A stretch of DNA of 64,000 bases from UBA7672 sp965229115. Its GTDB lineage: Bacteria; Pseudomonadota; Alphaproteobacteria; Caulobacterales; Hyphomonadaceae. The position numbers and the translations under genes were made by a program. The stretch is from positions 62,001-126,000 of the forward strand of contig CBDDIR010000001.1 of the NCBI GenBank assembly GCA_965229115.1. Reading direction: 5' to 3'. The notes beneath the pieces were generated by a model. That model was not told where the DNA came from. It did no database searches and saw only the letters and a program-made list of their open reading frames with translations. Shown here piece after piece: positions 50,530 to 59,925 of this stretch (within the stretch, counting starts at the first letter, position 1; each line of letters starts with the position of its first letter).

Positions 50530-50607
50530 CGACTACGCAGTCTAAACGTGGCGGTTCTAGCCAGGTCGGAAACTGATCGCGTCCCTTCAAGCAATGGAGT
50601 TCTTCTA

Positions 50608-51810
50608 ATGGCTGACAGCGCAGACCGGACTATCGAGGCTTTTCGTCAGGACGTGCGGGCCTGGGTCGATGTCAACTTCCCGCCAGACCTTAAAGGTCTG
50701 GGCAATCCGATCATGCTTGAAGAGCGGCCGAAGCCGACAGAGGAACAGGTCGCCTGGCGCAAGGCGGTCGGCGAAAAGGGCTGGGGAACGCCGACGTGGC
50801 CTAGCGAATATGGCGGTGCGGGGCTTTCGTCGGCCCATGCCCGCGTCATCCACCAGGAATTTGCGCGCGCGGGCGCCCACAACCCGATCGGGGGAATGGG
50901 CGTCATGATGTTCGGACCGACCTTGCTCGAGTACGGCACTGAAGAACAGAAGCTGGAGCATATTCCGCCGATCTGCCGCGGCGAAGTTCAGTGGTGCCAA
51001 GGCTACTCCGAGCCCGGGGCCGGCTCTGATCTGGCCTCCCTGCAGACGCGATGCGAGGACATGGGCGACCACTATCGGATCAACGGCCAGAAGATTTGGA
51101 CATCGGGCGCCCAATGGGCGGATTGGTGCTTCTGTCTTGTTCGAACCGATCCCACGAAGAAGCATGAAGGCATCTCATTCGTGCTCTTCACCATGCACCA
51201 GCCAGGCGTCGAGGTGCGGCCGATCAAGCTGATCGCCGGCAGCTCGCCGTTCTGCGAAACCTTTCTGACGGACGCGCGCGCCGAGAAGAAGGATCTGGTG
51301 GGACCCCTGAACGCCGGCTGGACAATCGGAAAGCGGCTCCTGCAGCACGAGCGCTCCAGCATTTCGAGCATGGGAAACGCCCTCGGAGGATCCACAGCCC
51401 TTCCGGATCTCGCCAAGGCCTATGTCGGCGTCGATACCCAGGGTCGTCTGGCCGACAGCGATCTGCGGACCCGGGTTGTGTCAAACGAGATGGACGGGCG
51501 CGCCTTCCAGCAGACGGCGATGCGTGCAATGGCGGAAGCCAAGGGCAACGCCGGCCCGTCAGCGGCGACCTCGATCATGAAGAACGCCGGCACCCGCTGG
51601 ATCCAGGACCGGGCCGAACTCACGCTCGAGATTATGGGTCACCAGGGTCTGGGCTGGGCGGGCGAGGATTTCACCCCGGCGGAGTTGGACGCCGTGCGCG
51701 GCTGGCTGGGCGGAAAGGCCAGCACGATCTATGGCGGCAGCCAGGAAGTGCAGAACAACATCATCTCCAAGCGGATCCTGGGGTTGCCCGATCCGGCCGC
51801 GACCCAATAG
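50608..51810 (+). CDS. acyl-CoA dehydrogenase
   Basis: FAD-dependent alpha,beta-dehydrogenation of an acyl-CoA thioester. 400 residues from ATG 50608. Conserved FAD/substrate signature CQGYSEPGAGSDLASLQT, IWTSGAQWADWCF, and C-terminal IYGGSQEVQNNIISKRILGLP. The unusual clan resembles enzymes used for aromatic, terpenoid or steroid side-chain CoA esters. It is the second gene of the operon after the broken amidohydrolase and is followed by an SDR. Confidence 0.92.
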   Translation: MADSADRTIEAFRQDVRAWVDVNFPPDLKGLGNPIMLEERPKPTEEQVAWRKAVGEKGWGTPTWPSEYGGAGLSSAHARVIHQEFARAGAHNPIGGMGVMMFGPTLLEYGTEEQKLEHIPPICRGEVQWCQGYSEPGAGSDLASLQTRCEDMGDHYRINGQKIWTSGAQWADWCFCLVRTDPTKKHEGISFVLFTMHQPGVEVRPIKLIAGSSPFCETFLTDARAEKKDLVGPLNAGWTIGKRLLQHERSSISSMGNALGGSTALPDLAKAYVGVDTQGRLADSDLRTRVVSNEMDGRAFQQTAMRAMAEAKGNAGPSAATSIMKNAGTRWIQDRAELTLEIMGHQGLGWAGEDFTPAELDAVRGWLGGKASTIYGGSQEVQNNIISKRILGLPDPAATQ

Positions 51811-51835
51811 GCGGACGTATGGCTGGAGAAGCTCT

Positions 51836-52654
51836 GTGACGGATATTGCAGGAAGGGTTGCGATCATAACCGGTGGCGGCCGTGGACTGGGCCGCGCCAT
51901 GGCGCTAGGTTTGGCTCGTGCCGGAGCGAGGGTGATGGTCACGGCCGCACGCGAGCGGGGCGAGGTGGACGCCGTCGCGGCGCAGGCCCTGAGCGAATGC
52001 GGCGAGGCCCGCGTTCTGCCGATTGTCGCCGACGTCGCCCGCGACGACGACTGCGCACGCGTGGTCGAGGCGACGCACGACGCTTTTGGGCCAGTGGACA
52101 TCCTGGTCAACAACGCCGGCCGCGGAATGAAATATGTCAGCGACGACTTCCTGACCCAGCCGTCGCGGTTTTGGGAGGTTGAACCCGAGACATGGCGCAT
52201 GGTGATTGGCACCAATGTGAACGGCCCTTTCCTGATGGCGAGGCGTGCCGTCCCGGTGATGCTGGCCGCCGGCTGGGGACGCATCGTCAACATATCGATG
52301 AATCACCAGACCATGCGCCGACAGGGCTTTTCGCCCTACGGCCCCTCAAAGGCCGCGCTTGAATCCGAGACGATAATCTGGGCTCAGGATCTTGCCGACA
52401 CCGGCGTCACCGTGAACGCGCTCCTACCGGGAGGCGCAAGCCTGACCGGTATGATCCCCGAAGGAGTGCCGCAGGCCGCGCGCGCCGGCCTGCTGGAGCC
52501 GGACATCATGATCGAGCCCCTGCTTTGGCTCGCGTCGATAGCGTCGGACGGCGTGACCGGCCGCCGGCTGGTCGCAAGCCATTGGAATCCGGAACTACCT
52601 CAGGCAGAGGCCGCCCAAGGCGCTACCGAACTCGCCGGCTGGGCCGAACCATGA
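51836..52654 (+). CDS. short-chain dehydrogenase/reductase (SDR)
   Basis: NAD(P)-dependent oxidoreductase of 272 residues. Cofactor motif ITGGGRGLGRA, NNAGRG, catalytic region VNISMNHQTM and YGPSKAA with Tyr/Lys. GTG 51836 is chosen because GGAG lies 9 nt upstream and the protein begins VTDIAGRVAII. It lies 25 bp after the acyl-CoA dehydrogenase gene. Probably oxidises a hydroxyacyl intermediate of the same pathway. Confidence 0.9.
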   Translation: MTDIAGRVAIITGGGRGLGRAMALGLARAGARVMVTAARERGEVDAVAAQALSECGEARVLPIVADVARDDDCARVVEATHDAFGPVDILVNNAGRGMKYVSDDFLTQPSRFWEVEPETWRMVIGTNVNGPFLMARRAVPVMLAAGWGRIVNISMNHQTMRRQGFSPYGPSKAALESETIIWAQDLADTGVTVNALLPGGASLTGMIPEGVPQAARAGLLEPDIMIEPLLWLASIASDGVTGRRLVASHWNPELPQAEAAQGATELAGWAEP

Positions 52655-52709
52655 GCTTGGCGGAAACGCGAAGGGGCATGGACGCGACCGTGATCGGAGG
52701 GAGGACGCG

Positions 52710-53591
52710 ATGCTGAGCTGGCAGGTTGGAGCGGTGAAGATCACCCGGGTGGTCGAGCTGCAGATTCCTATCCCTTACAATCCGGGTAGCCCATTTCTGG
52801 CCGAGGCGACGCCCGAGGCGTTGCGAGCCATCCCGTGGCTGTACCCGAATTTCGTCAACGAGCAGGATCAGCTGCTGCTGTCCATCCACGCGCTGCTGGT
52901 GGATGCGCCGGGCCTGCGGCTGGTGGTGGACACCTGCATCGGAAACGATCGCCCCCGGTCACTTTTGCGCGGACAGCCGCTGGCCACACCCTTCCTGCAG
53001 TCCATGGCCGATGCCGGCTGGTCGCGGGAGAGCGTCGATGCGGTGGTCTGCACGCACCTGCATGTGGATCACGTGGGCTGGAACACCATGCTTGAGGACG
53101 GCGCATGGGTCCCGACATTTCCAAATGCCCGCTACCTGCTCGGCAAGAGGGAATTCGCCCACTGGAGCACAGAAGGCGACGAGGAACAGCAAACGATCCT
53201 GTCGGACTCGGTACAGCCCATTCTCGACGCGGGGCTCGCTGAGTTCGTCGAAATGGATCACCGCATCTCGCCCCACCTTCGGCTTACGCCCAGCACCGGA
53301 CATACGCCTGGCCATGTCAGCGTGATGATCGAGTCCGAAGGTGAGTCCGCGGTCATCACCGGCGACATGAGCCACCATCCCTGCCAGATGGCCCACCCGC
53401 ATTGGTCTCCCTCGTTCGATAGCGACCCAAGGGCGGCGGCGGCGACCCGCGCGCGACTGTTTGCCGAATGGGCCGACAAGCCGATCCTAGTCATCGGCAC
53501 TCACTACGCGGCACCGACGGCGGGATACATAATGCGGGAGGGTGCCGGGTTCCGCTTCGACGCCGAGGCGATGGACGCCCCCGCTGCCTGA
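52710..53591 (+). CDS. MBL-fold metallo-hydrolase
   Basis: Zinc-dependent hydrolase of 293 residues with the HxHxDH motif THLHVDHVGWNT, a downstream metal His in STGHTPGHVS, Asp in VITGDMSHHP and a final His in GTHYAAP. No signal peptide, so cytoplasmic. In this operon it is more likely a thioesterase or lactonase than a beta-lactamase. ATG 52710 follows GGAGGGAGG at good spacing. Confidence 0.9.
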   Translation: MLSWQVGAVKITRVVELQIPIPYNPGSPFLAEATPEALRAIPWLYPNFVNEQDQLLLSIHALLVDAPGLRLVVDTCIGNDRPRSLLRGQPLATPFLQSMADAGWSRESVDAVVCTHLHVDHVGWNTMLEDGAWVPTFPNARYLLGKREFAHWSTEGDEEQQTILSDSVQPILDAGLAEFVEMDHRISPHLRLTPSTGHTPGHVSVMIESEGESAVITGDMSHHPCQMAHPHWSPSFDSDPRAAAATRARLFAEWADKPILVIGTHYAAPTAGYIMREGAGFRFDAEAMDAPAA

Positions 53592-53639
53592 CGTTGGGAG
53601 AAGACGACAACCTTGAAAAACAACATCGGATAGAACTCA

Positions 53640-54383
53640 ATGGATGATCTCGTGCTTCGCGCTGACCGGGACGGCGTCTGCCAGCTGACGCTGAACCGGC
53701 CGGACAAGCTCAACGCGCTGAATGTCGATCTTTTCAAGGCGCTCGAGGCCCACGTCGCCGACCTGGAGGCGGCGCCGGTTGGCGTCGTCGTGCTGCGCGG
53801 CGCCGGGCGGTGCTTCTCGGCGGGCCACGATCTCGGCGACATCGCCGCGGGGGAAAAACTTCCCCGGCCCAACTATCAGTCGCATGTCATCCAACGCCTC
53901 GCCGACCTTCCCTCGCCGGTCGTCAGCGCTGTGCACGGCCATTGCTACACCGGCGCCCTGGAGCTTGCCCTGGCCGGCGACATCATTCTTGCGGCGGAAT
54001 CCGCCAAATTCGGCGACACCCACGCCAAATGGGCCTTGACGCCGGTCTGGGGCCTCAGCCAGCGCCTGCCGCGCCGGGTGGGAACCTACAAGGCACGCGA
54101 GATGATGTTCACCTGCCGCACCTATTCAGGACGGCAGGCCGAGTTGATCGGACTTGCCAACGCCTGCGTCACTGATGCTGAGTTCGAAGCGGCCGTGGAC
54201 AGCCTCACCGCTGAAATTCTCGCCAATTCGTCGTTCAGCCATGCCGCGAACAAGCGGCTGCTGACCGAAACCGATGGCCTGTCACAGCCGGCCGGCTTGG
54301 CGCACGAGGTCTATCGAAGCCAGGGCGCAGGACCGGACATGGCCGATCGCATCAGGCAGTTCACAAGGCGCCCAATCGCCTAA
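53640..54383 (+). CDS. enoyl-CoA hydratase/isomerase family protein
   Basis: Crotonase-fold enzyme of 247 residues. It has the N-terminal LTLNRPDKLNALN, the oxyanion-hole segment GRCFSAGHDLGDIA and the second half VVSAVHGHCYTGALELALAGDIILA. Normal hydratase Glu positions are partly replaced (CYTGALELAL), so it could be an isomerase, hydrolase or hydratase. Last gene of the operon; a hairpin follows at 54451-54492. Confidence 0.88.
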   Translation: MDDLVLRADRDGVCQLTLNRPDKLNALNVDLFKALEAHVADLEAAPVGVVVLRGAGRCFSAGHDLGDIAAGEKLPRPNYQSHVIQRLADLPSPVVSAVHGHCYTGALELALAGDIILAAESAKFGDTHAKWALTPVWGLSQRLPRRVGTYKAREMMFTCRTYSGRQAELIGLANACVTDAEFEAAVDSLTAEILANSSFSHAANKRLLTETDGLSQPAGLAHEVYRSQGAGPDMADRIRQFTRRPIA

Positions 54384-54721
54384 TCTCCCGCTCGTCGGTT
54401 ATGAACAGGCCAGAGCCCGGTCGCCGTTGCGACATCTGATCATGGTGTCAGCTTGCGCGGGTCTTCCCGGGAAGGCCGGGAAGACGTCAAGCGAGATGGG
54501 AAAGGGTAACTCCAGGGTTGAGGGGTCCGACGGTCCGACCCTCGCGTCTCATCACCAGGTTCAGGCCCGATGCGCGATGTTCCTGGTTTGTAGGGACCGA
54601 TCGGCGATCCGACCCTGCTTGTGGACGAAGAGCGCTTGGGCTAGGGCATGGCGGGCCTCGCTCTTGTTAAGCCCGGCCTGGCAGCGCCAGGCGCCGCTTC
54701 GGACTCTCCAACCAGTCCAGC
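54384..54721. other. gap after the catabolic operon with a strong hairpin
   Basis: No gene supported. GTCTTCCCGG / CCGGGAAGAC (54461-54470, 54476-54485) forms a perfect 10-bp stem with loop GAAGG. Outer arms GCTTG/CAAGC (54451-54455, 54488-54492) extend it. It lacks a T-run but may end or protect the operon mRNA. Confidence 0.5.
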
Positions 54722-54988
54722 ATGAACACGCCGCACGGCCGGCTCATGCTGACGGTGTTGGGCGGACTCGCCGAATTCGAGCGCGACCTGACCCGCTCTC
54801 GCACGAGCGAAGGTCGAGCCCGCGCTCAAGCGCGTGGCGTCAAACTGGGGCGCCGGCCCAAGCTATCAACCGCCCAACAATCCTTCGTCGCCAAGGAGCG
54901 GGCTCAGGGTGAGAGCGTCCGTCACCTCGCCCGCGTTCTCGGCGTCAGCAAGGCCACGATCGGCCGGATCCCGCCGGCGGTCTCGTGA
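54722..54988 (+). pseudogene. serine resolvase, C-terminal fragment
   Basis: Encodes TPHGRLMLTVLGGLAEFERDLTRSRTSEGR and an HTH tail (SVRHLARVLGVSKATIGR), the last third of a Tn3/invertase-type recombinase. The catalytic N-terminal domain with the active serine is absent; upstream codons are degenerate. Confidence 0.8.
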
Positions 54989-55420
54989 GGCACAGTTCAG
55001 GTTCCGTTCGCCGTTAGCGTTGCTCAGCTAACAAATGTCGCGCCGTCCAGGGATGCCCTCGACGCCGATCGCGTGGGGGACGGCGGGCCAGCGTTCTTCA
55101 TCTGTGCCAGTTTGCGTGGTTGAGCGAACAAACCTTGAGGTGAGCCCACGTTCGGCCGGCCCCGTTGGGCGGCGACCGGCGACCGGCGGCCTGGTCGTAT
55201 CGAGACTCAAGCCGACCTGATCCTAGGATTGAGCGAGGGCAAGCGGACATCCACCAGGCCGTTTCCGACAGCGGCAACCGGCGTCAATCTCAGGAATCCC
55301 AAACGATTCAGTCAGGTCACAGAATGCTCAAGGCTCGGCTCGTGTGGCGGCAGTTTGGTTCGCACCAAGCGCCCCATGGGCGTTGGTTCCGCCCTGGCTG
55401 CATTGAATTTCATAGCCTGA
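54989..55420. other. gene-free stretch before the aldehyde dehydrogenase 3' end
   Basis: About 430 bp, no gene, repeat or clear terminator recognised. Confidence 0.4.
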
Positions 55421-56857
55421 TCAGGCCTCTTGCTTCGGCGCGTAGCCGAGGATCGCCTTGGTTTCCAGGAACTCGTGGAAGCCGAAATCGCCCCACTCGC
55501 GCCCGTTGCCGCTCATCTTGTAGCCGCCGAAGGGGGCCATCATGTCGCCGCCGCCGCCGTTGATCGACACCTGGCCGGCGCGCAGCTTCTTGGCCACGTC
55601 GCGGGCCTTGGAGAGGTCCTCGGCCTGCACATAGGCGGCCAGGCCGTACTCGGTGTCGTTGCCGACCTCGATGGCCTGTTCGAGGGTGTCATAGCCGAGG
55701 ATCGACAGCACGGGGCCGAAGATCTCTTCCTTGGCGATGGTCATCTCGTTGGTGACGTTGGCGAAGACGGTGGGCTTCACATAGTAGCCCTTGTCCAGGC
55801 CGTCCGGACGGCCGACGCCGCCGGAGACCAGGGTCGCGCCCTCGTCGATGCCGGCCTGGATCAGCTTCTGGATCTTGTTGAACTGGACTTCCGAGACCAC
55901 GGGACCCAGCTGGCTGTTGCCGTTCGGGTCGCCGACGGTGACGGTGGAGACCGCCTCGCGGGCCACGGCGATGGCTTCGTCCATGCGGCCCTTGGGGACC
56001 AGCATGCGGGTGGGCGCGTTACAGGACTGACCGGAATTGGTCATCATGGTGGCCACGCCACGGCCCACGCCCTTGGCGAAGGCGGCGTCGTCGAGGACGA
56101 TGTTGGGGCTCTTGCCGCCCAGTTCCTGGGCCACGCGCTTGACGGTCGGGGCGGCGTTCTTGGCCACCTCGATGCCGGCGCGGGTGGAGCCGGTGAAGGA
56201 GACCATGTCCACTTCGGGGTGGCTGGAGAGCGGGACGCCGACGCCGAGGCCGTCGCCCTGGACCATGTTGAACACGCCGGCGGGAACGCCCGCGGCATGC
56301 ATGATCTCAGCGAAGATGTGGCCCGAGAACGGGGCGACTTCCGAAGGCTTCAGCACCATGGTGCAGCCCGTCGCGATGGCCGGGGCCACCTTGCAGACGA
56401 TCTGGTTCAGGGGCCAGTTCCAGGGGGTGATGAACCCACAGACGCCGATCGGCTCCTTGACGATCATCGTCGGGCCGCGGTCTTCCTCGAACTTGAAGGT
56501 CTTCAGCACTTCCACGGCGGTGGCCAGGTGGCCCATGCCGATCGGAACCTGGGCGCGCTGGGCGAGGTTGGCGGGGGCGCCCATTTCCTCGGTCACGGCG
56601 GTGGCCAGGTCGCCGAAGCGCTTCTGATATTCGGCCAGGATGCGGCCCAGGACTTCCAGGCGCTCCTCGCGGGTGGTCTGGCTCCAGGCCGGGAAGGCGG
56701 CGCGGGCGGCCTTGACGGCCTTGTCCACGTCGGTGGCGTTGCCCAGCGAGATCTTGCCGCAGACTTCTTCGTTGGCCGGGTTGATGACGTCGAGGGTCTT
56801 CTTCTCGACCGGATCGACCCACTCGCCGTTGATATAGAACTTCAGGTACTCGCGCAT
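55421..56857 (-). CDS. NAD(P)-dependent aldehyde dehydrogenase
   Basis: Oxidises an aldehyde to a carboxylic acid. 478 residues of the ALDH superfamily: cofactor region FITPWNWPLNQ, SFTGSTRAG, catalytic Glu in QELGGKSPNIV and catalytic Cys in NSGQSCNAPTR. Complete. It lies 17 bp after the alcohol dehydrogenase gene on the same strand, so the two act in sequence (alcohol to aldehyde to acid). Confidence 0.94.
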   Translation of the reverse strand: MREYLKFYINGEWVDPVEKKTLDVINPANEEVCGKISLGNATDVDKAVKAARAAFPAWSQTTREERLEVLGRILAEYQKRFGDLATAVTEEMGAPANLAQRAQVPIGMGHLATAVEVLKTFKFEEDRGPTMIVKEPIGVCGFITPWNWPLNQIVCKVAPAIATGCTMVLKPSEVAPFSGHIFAEIMHAAGVPAGVFNMVQGDGLGVGVPLSSHPEVDMVSFTGSTRAGIEVAKNAAPTVKRVAQELGGKSPNIVLDDAAFAKGVGRGVATMMTNSGQSCNAPTRMLVPKGRMDEAIAVAREAVSTVTVGDPNGNSQLGPVVSEVQFNKIQKLIQAGIDEGATLVSGGVGRPDGLDKGYYVKPTVFANVTNEMTIAKEEIFGPVLSILGYDTLEQAIEVGNDTEYGLAAYVQAEDLSKARDVAKKLRAGQVSINGGGGDMMAPFGGYKMSGNGREWGDFGFHEFLETKAILGYAPKQEA

Positions 56858-56874
56858 GGGCTCTCGCTAACTCG

Positions 56875-57960
56875 TTAGATGTTGAACATGATGACCGAAC
56901 GGGCCAGTTCGCCGCGCTTCATGTCGGCGAAGCCCTCGTTGACCTGCTCCAGCTTGATGCGCTGGGAGATCATCTGGTCGAGCTTCAGCTTGCCGTTCAT
57001 GTAGAAGTCCACCAGGCGGGGCATGTCGACCGGGAATCGGTTGGAGCCCATCATGGAGCCCTGCAGCTTCTTCTCGCCCAGGAAGGCGGCGCCCATCAGG
57101 GTGATGCTCTGGCCGACCGGGATCATGCCAATGATGTTGGCCGTGCCGCCGCGGCGCAGCATGTTGAAGGCCTGCTCGGCGGTCTTGGACAGGCCGATGG
57201 CCTCGAAGGAGTGGTGCACCCCGCCCTTGGTCATTTCGAGCACTTCCTTGACCGCGTCGGTCTGGGAGGCGTCGATGAAGTCAGTGGCGCCGAACTCCAT
57301 GGCCAGGTTGCCCTTGGAGGCGACCATGTCGATGGCGATGATGCGGCCGGCGCCGGCGATGGCCGCGCCGTTGATCGCCGACAGGCCCACGCCGCCGCAG
57401 CCGATGACGGCCACGGTCTCGCCCGGGCGGACGCCGGAGGTGTGGATCGCCGCGCCGACCCCCGTCATCACCGAGCAGCCGATCAGGGCGGCGCGATCGA
57501 GCGGCATGTCCTTGCGGATCGCGACGCAGGCATGCTCGTGGATCAGCATGTGTTCGGCGAAGGACGACAGGTTCAGGAACTGGATCATCGGTCCGGCGGC
57601 GGTGGTCAGCCGGGGCTCTTCATCGGCGCCGCGCTTGGTCTCGGGCGAGACGCAGAGCGAGAGGTGGCCCGTCAGGCAGGACTCGCAGTGACCGCAATAG
57701 GCCGAAAGGCAGGTGATGACATGGTCGCCCACCTTCACGGTGCGGACTTCCGAGCCCACCTGCTCGACGATCCCGGCGCTCTCATGGCCCAGCACCGCTG
57801 GCAGCGGGTGCGGGTAGGAGCCTTCCATGAAGTGCAGATCGGAGTGGCACAGGCCCGCGGCCACGGTGCGGATCAGGACCTCGTGGCGCCCCGGCTTGTT
57901 GATCTGGACGTCTTCGATCTGAAGCGGCTTGCCCACTTCGCGCAGCACGGCGGCTTTCAT
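56875..57960 (-). CDS. zinc-dependent alcohol dehydrogenase (class III-like MDR)
   Basis: Medium-chain dehydrogenase of 361 residues. Catalytic zinc ligands in GLCHSDLHF and GHESAGIVEQVG; structural zinc cysteines CGHCESCLTGHLSLC; Rossmann motif VIGCGGVGLSAINGA. Similar to the NDMA- or NAD-dependent long-chain alcohol dehydrogenases. First gene of the pair with the aldehyde dehydrogenase. Confidence 0.93.
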   Translation of the reverse strand: MKAAVLREVGKPLQIEDVQINKPGRHEVLIRTVAAGLCHSDLHFMEGSYPHPLPAVLGHESAGIVEQVGSEVRTVKVGDHVITCLSAYCGHCESCLTGHLSLCVSPETKRGADEEPRLTTAAGPMIQFLNLSSFAEHMLIHEHACVAIRKDMPLDRAALIGCSVMTGVGAAIHTSGVRPGETVAVIGCGGVGLSAINGAAIAGAGRIIAIDMVASKGNLAMEFGATDFIDASQTDAVKEVLEMTKGGVHHSFEAIGLSKTAEQAFNMLRRGGTANIIGMIPVGQSITLMGAAFLGEKKLQGSMMGSNRFPVDMPRLVDFYMNGKLKLDQMISQRIKLEQVNEGFADMKRGELARSVIMFNI

Positions 57961-58089
57961 CCTGGCGTTCCCCGAACAGCGCCCGTCTTAGCGGGCGGAT
58001 TATCGAAGTCCGGGTATGCCCGAGACTTCCGAGAGGCCAACCTTATCGCCGTTCAGATGGCGCGCGCCAAGGGAAATTGGCGGCTCTCC

Positions 58090-58578
58090 TCAAGCACCCG
58101 CGGGCGCCGCGGGTTTGAGCCGCGATAGGATCAATCGTTTGGGCCAGGCCGCCGGCCACTGCGGCCAGCGCAGGCGAAACTCACGCCTCGGCGGGATGCA
58201 GCCCTCCAGGGTGGCCAACAGGTCCTCGGCGGGTCCGTCGTTGAGGAAGTGGTTGGCGCCCGTCACCCGCTCGAACCGCATCGGCCGCCGCGTGCGGGTC
58301 TCGGCCACCAGCTTCTCGGCCAGCTCGATGGGGGCGAAATCGTCCTGGTCGCCGTGCACGACGTGGACCGGGACCTTGAGGTTGCGCAGGGCCGTATGCA
58401 TGCCGTGCAGCTGGTCGGGCTGGTTGGTCATCTCCAGGACGGCGTGGCGCACGTCGCGGGGAATGATCTTCAGCATCCGGGCCCCGACCTTCAGCAGCCA
58501 CGCGGCCGTCGGTCCGGGCTGGCCGTAATAGCCCGACAGCAGCACCAGGCCGGCCACCTTGCCGGGATTCGGGGGACG
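58090..58578 (-). pseudogene. alpha/beta-hydrolase, C-terminal fragment
   Basis: Encodes only the second half of an alpha/beta-hydrolase: KVAGLVLLSGYYGQPGPTA..., the acid region VHVVHGDQDDFAPI and the catalytic His in GANHFLNDGP. The nucleophile elbow and N-terminal half are missing, and the open frame breaks at the dispersed repeat 58579. A deletion or lost insertion truncated it. Confidence 0.8.
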
Positions 58579-58604
58579 GTCAGAGTGACCCGACAGGTTG
58601 CTCA
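58579..58604. repeat. dispersed repeat, copy 2 (partner 45673-45699)
   Basis: GTCAGAGTGACCCGACAGG then TTGCTCAA. It sits exactly at the break point of the alpha/beta-hydrolase fragment, which supports an IS end or recombination scar. Confidence 0.5.
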
Positions 58605-58693
58605 ACCTGCATTCTTAGGTGACCCACCCTGTTCCTTAACGGGCGATCCCCATGCGTTGACGTTAGCCCAACGTGACTGGTTGCGACGACGCG

Positions 58694-58885
58694 ATGCCTG
58701 CAAAGCAGCTTTGTGCATTAAGGAGCTTTATCGCCGAATATCCCGGCGGCGGCGCCTTCCTGGCGATGGTGACGGACCCCGAGTACCGCGAACTGGTCAA
58801 GCACCGGCAGGCGGCGGTGGAGGATCCGCGCCTGATCGCATGGCCCCGGTGGCGGACCCTGGGGTGGGGTTCGGGGAGTAGCTGA
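58694..58885 (+). pseudogene. DUF1330-like protein, C-terminal fragment
   Basis: Short frame with SFIAEYPGGGAFLAMVTDPEYRELVKHRQAAVEDPRLI, the hallmark end of DUF1330/EthD-like small proteins. The first half of the family domain is missing. It lies just right of the same scar that truncates the hydrolase. Function lost or unknown. Confidence 0.6.
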
Positions 58886-58889
58886 GCCG

Positions 58890-59912
58890 CTACTCCGCCG
58901 CGTCCAGCCGGCTGATCACCCGCTTGTCGTTCCAGTGGGTGTCGATGTTGCGCCGGAAGTAGGGCGGCCGATCGGACAGCACCTCGGTCTCCAGCCACAG
59001 CCGCTTCAGATGGCGGATCTTTCCCGCCGCGCGGTCGTCCTGGTATTCGGTGCGGCCGTGCAGGACGTGGAAGTTGTTGACGAACTGCATGTCGCCGGGC
59101 TCGAAGCCCATGATCACCGAATAGCGGCCGCTCTCGGCCGCGTCCTCGATCCAGGTCAGGGCTTCCCGGGCTTTGTCGGTCAGCCGGGGAGCGTCGGGGA
59201 TGCGCTGGGAGGCGCGGATGTATTGCGGGATCGCCCGTACGAACAGGCGGTCGTTCCATTCGGTGAACACCGGCACCGTGTACCAGCCCTTGGTCCCCGG
59301 CTTCTGCTCGCCGCGGAAATCGTAGGGCTGGGGCAGATACATTTCTGCCGCCAGGTCCGGCCGCTCCCGCACCAAGTCGTTGTGCAGGGCGACCGAGTTG
59401 GCCACGCCCGAGAGGCCGCCGGAGACGCCATTGGCCAAGCACATCAGACCCACGAGGTCCGCGCCGTCGCAGTGGTAGCCGAGCTTGATGCCGCCCAGCT
59501 CGTTGCCGCGGGCGGTGGGGTCGTCCAGGGCCTTGCCCTGGTCGGTGACGTCGCCCAACAGGTGGCCGTACTTGTTCTGCGCCCAGGGTTTGCCCAGGTG
59601 CATGCCGATGCCCCAGTAGATCAGGCACATCTCGTCGTTGGAGTAGTGGTCGCGTTTAACGCCGCGGATGCGCACGAAGCCGCGGCCGTTGATCAGCTCG
59701 TTCTCGATCCGCTTCAGCCGCGCCGCCAGGGTCGGCAGGGGAAAGTCCGCCGCGCCGATATCCAGCAGATCGCTGGACTTGGCGCCCGCATGCTCCACAG
59801 CCGCGGCGATCTCGTCGCACTCGGCCTGGGTCAGCATCTCCGTCCACGCGGTCGGATCGGCGACATCCTCGGCGCGCCATTCGCAATGGGTTTCCAGAAG
59901 CCTGGGGGTCAT
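58890..59912 (-). CDS. TauD/TfdA-like Fe(II)/2-oxoglutarate dioxygenase
   Basis: Predicted non-haem iron oxygenase of 340 residues. Iron ligands: His/Asp in LGYHCDGADLVG and the distal His in FHVLHGRTEYQDD; a 2-oxoglutarate-binding Arg is likely in GKIRHLKRLWLET. ATG 59912 was chosen because GGGAGGG lies 7 nt upstream; ATG 59918 overlaps that site. It is 13 bp after the D-aminoacylase-like gene on the same strand. Substrate unknown. Confidence 0.85.
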   Translation of the reverse strand: MTPRLLETHCEWRAEDVADPTAWTEMLTQAECDEIAAAVEHAGAKSSDLLDIGAADFPLPTLAARLKRIENELINGRGFVRIRGVKRDHYSNDEMCLIYWGIGMHLGKPWAQNKYGHLLGDVTDQGKALDDPTARGNELGGIKLGYHCDGADLVGLMCLANGVSGGLSGVANSVALHNDLVRERPDLAAEMYLPQPYDFRGEQKPGTKGWYTVPVFTEWNDRLFVRAIPQYIRASQRIPDAPRLTDKAREALTWIEDAAESGRYSVIMGFEPGDMQFVNNFHVLHGRTEYQDDRAAGKIRHLKRLWLETEVLSDRPPYFRRNIDTHWNDKRVISRLDAAE

Positions 59913-59925
59913 GGTCATCCCTCCC

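Noticed and set aside
55430..56878. Open frame of about 480 codons antisense to the aldehyde dehydrogenase gene
   Set aside because: A mirror of codon bias in GC-rich DNA: His/Asp/Gly-rich, no family resemblance, while the other strand encodes a clear ALDH with catalytic motifs.
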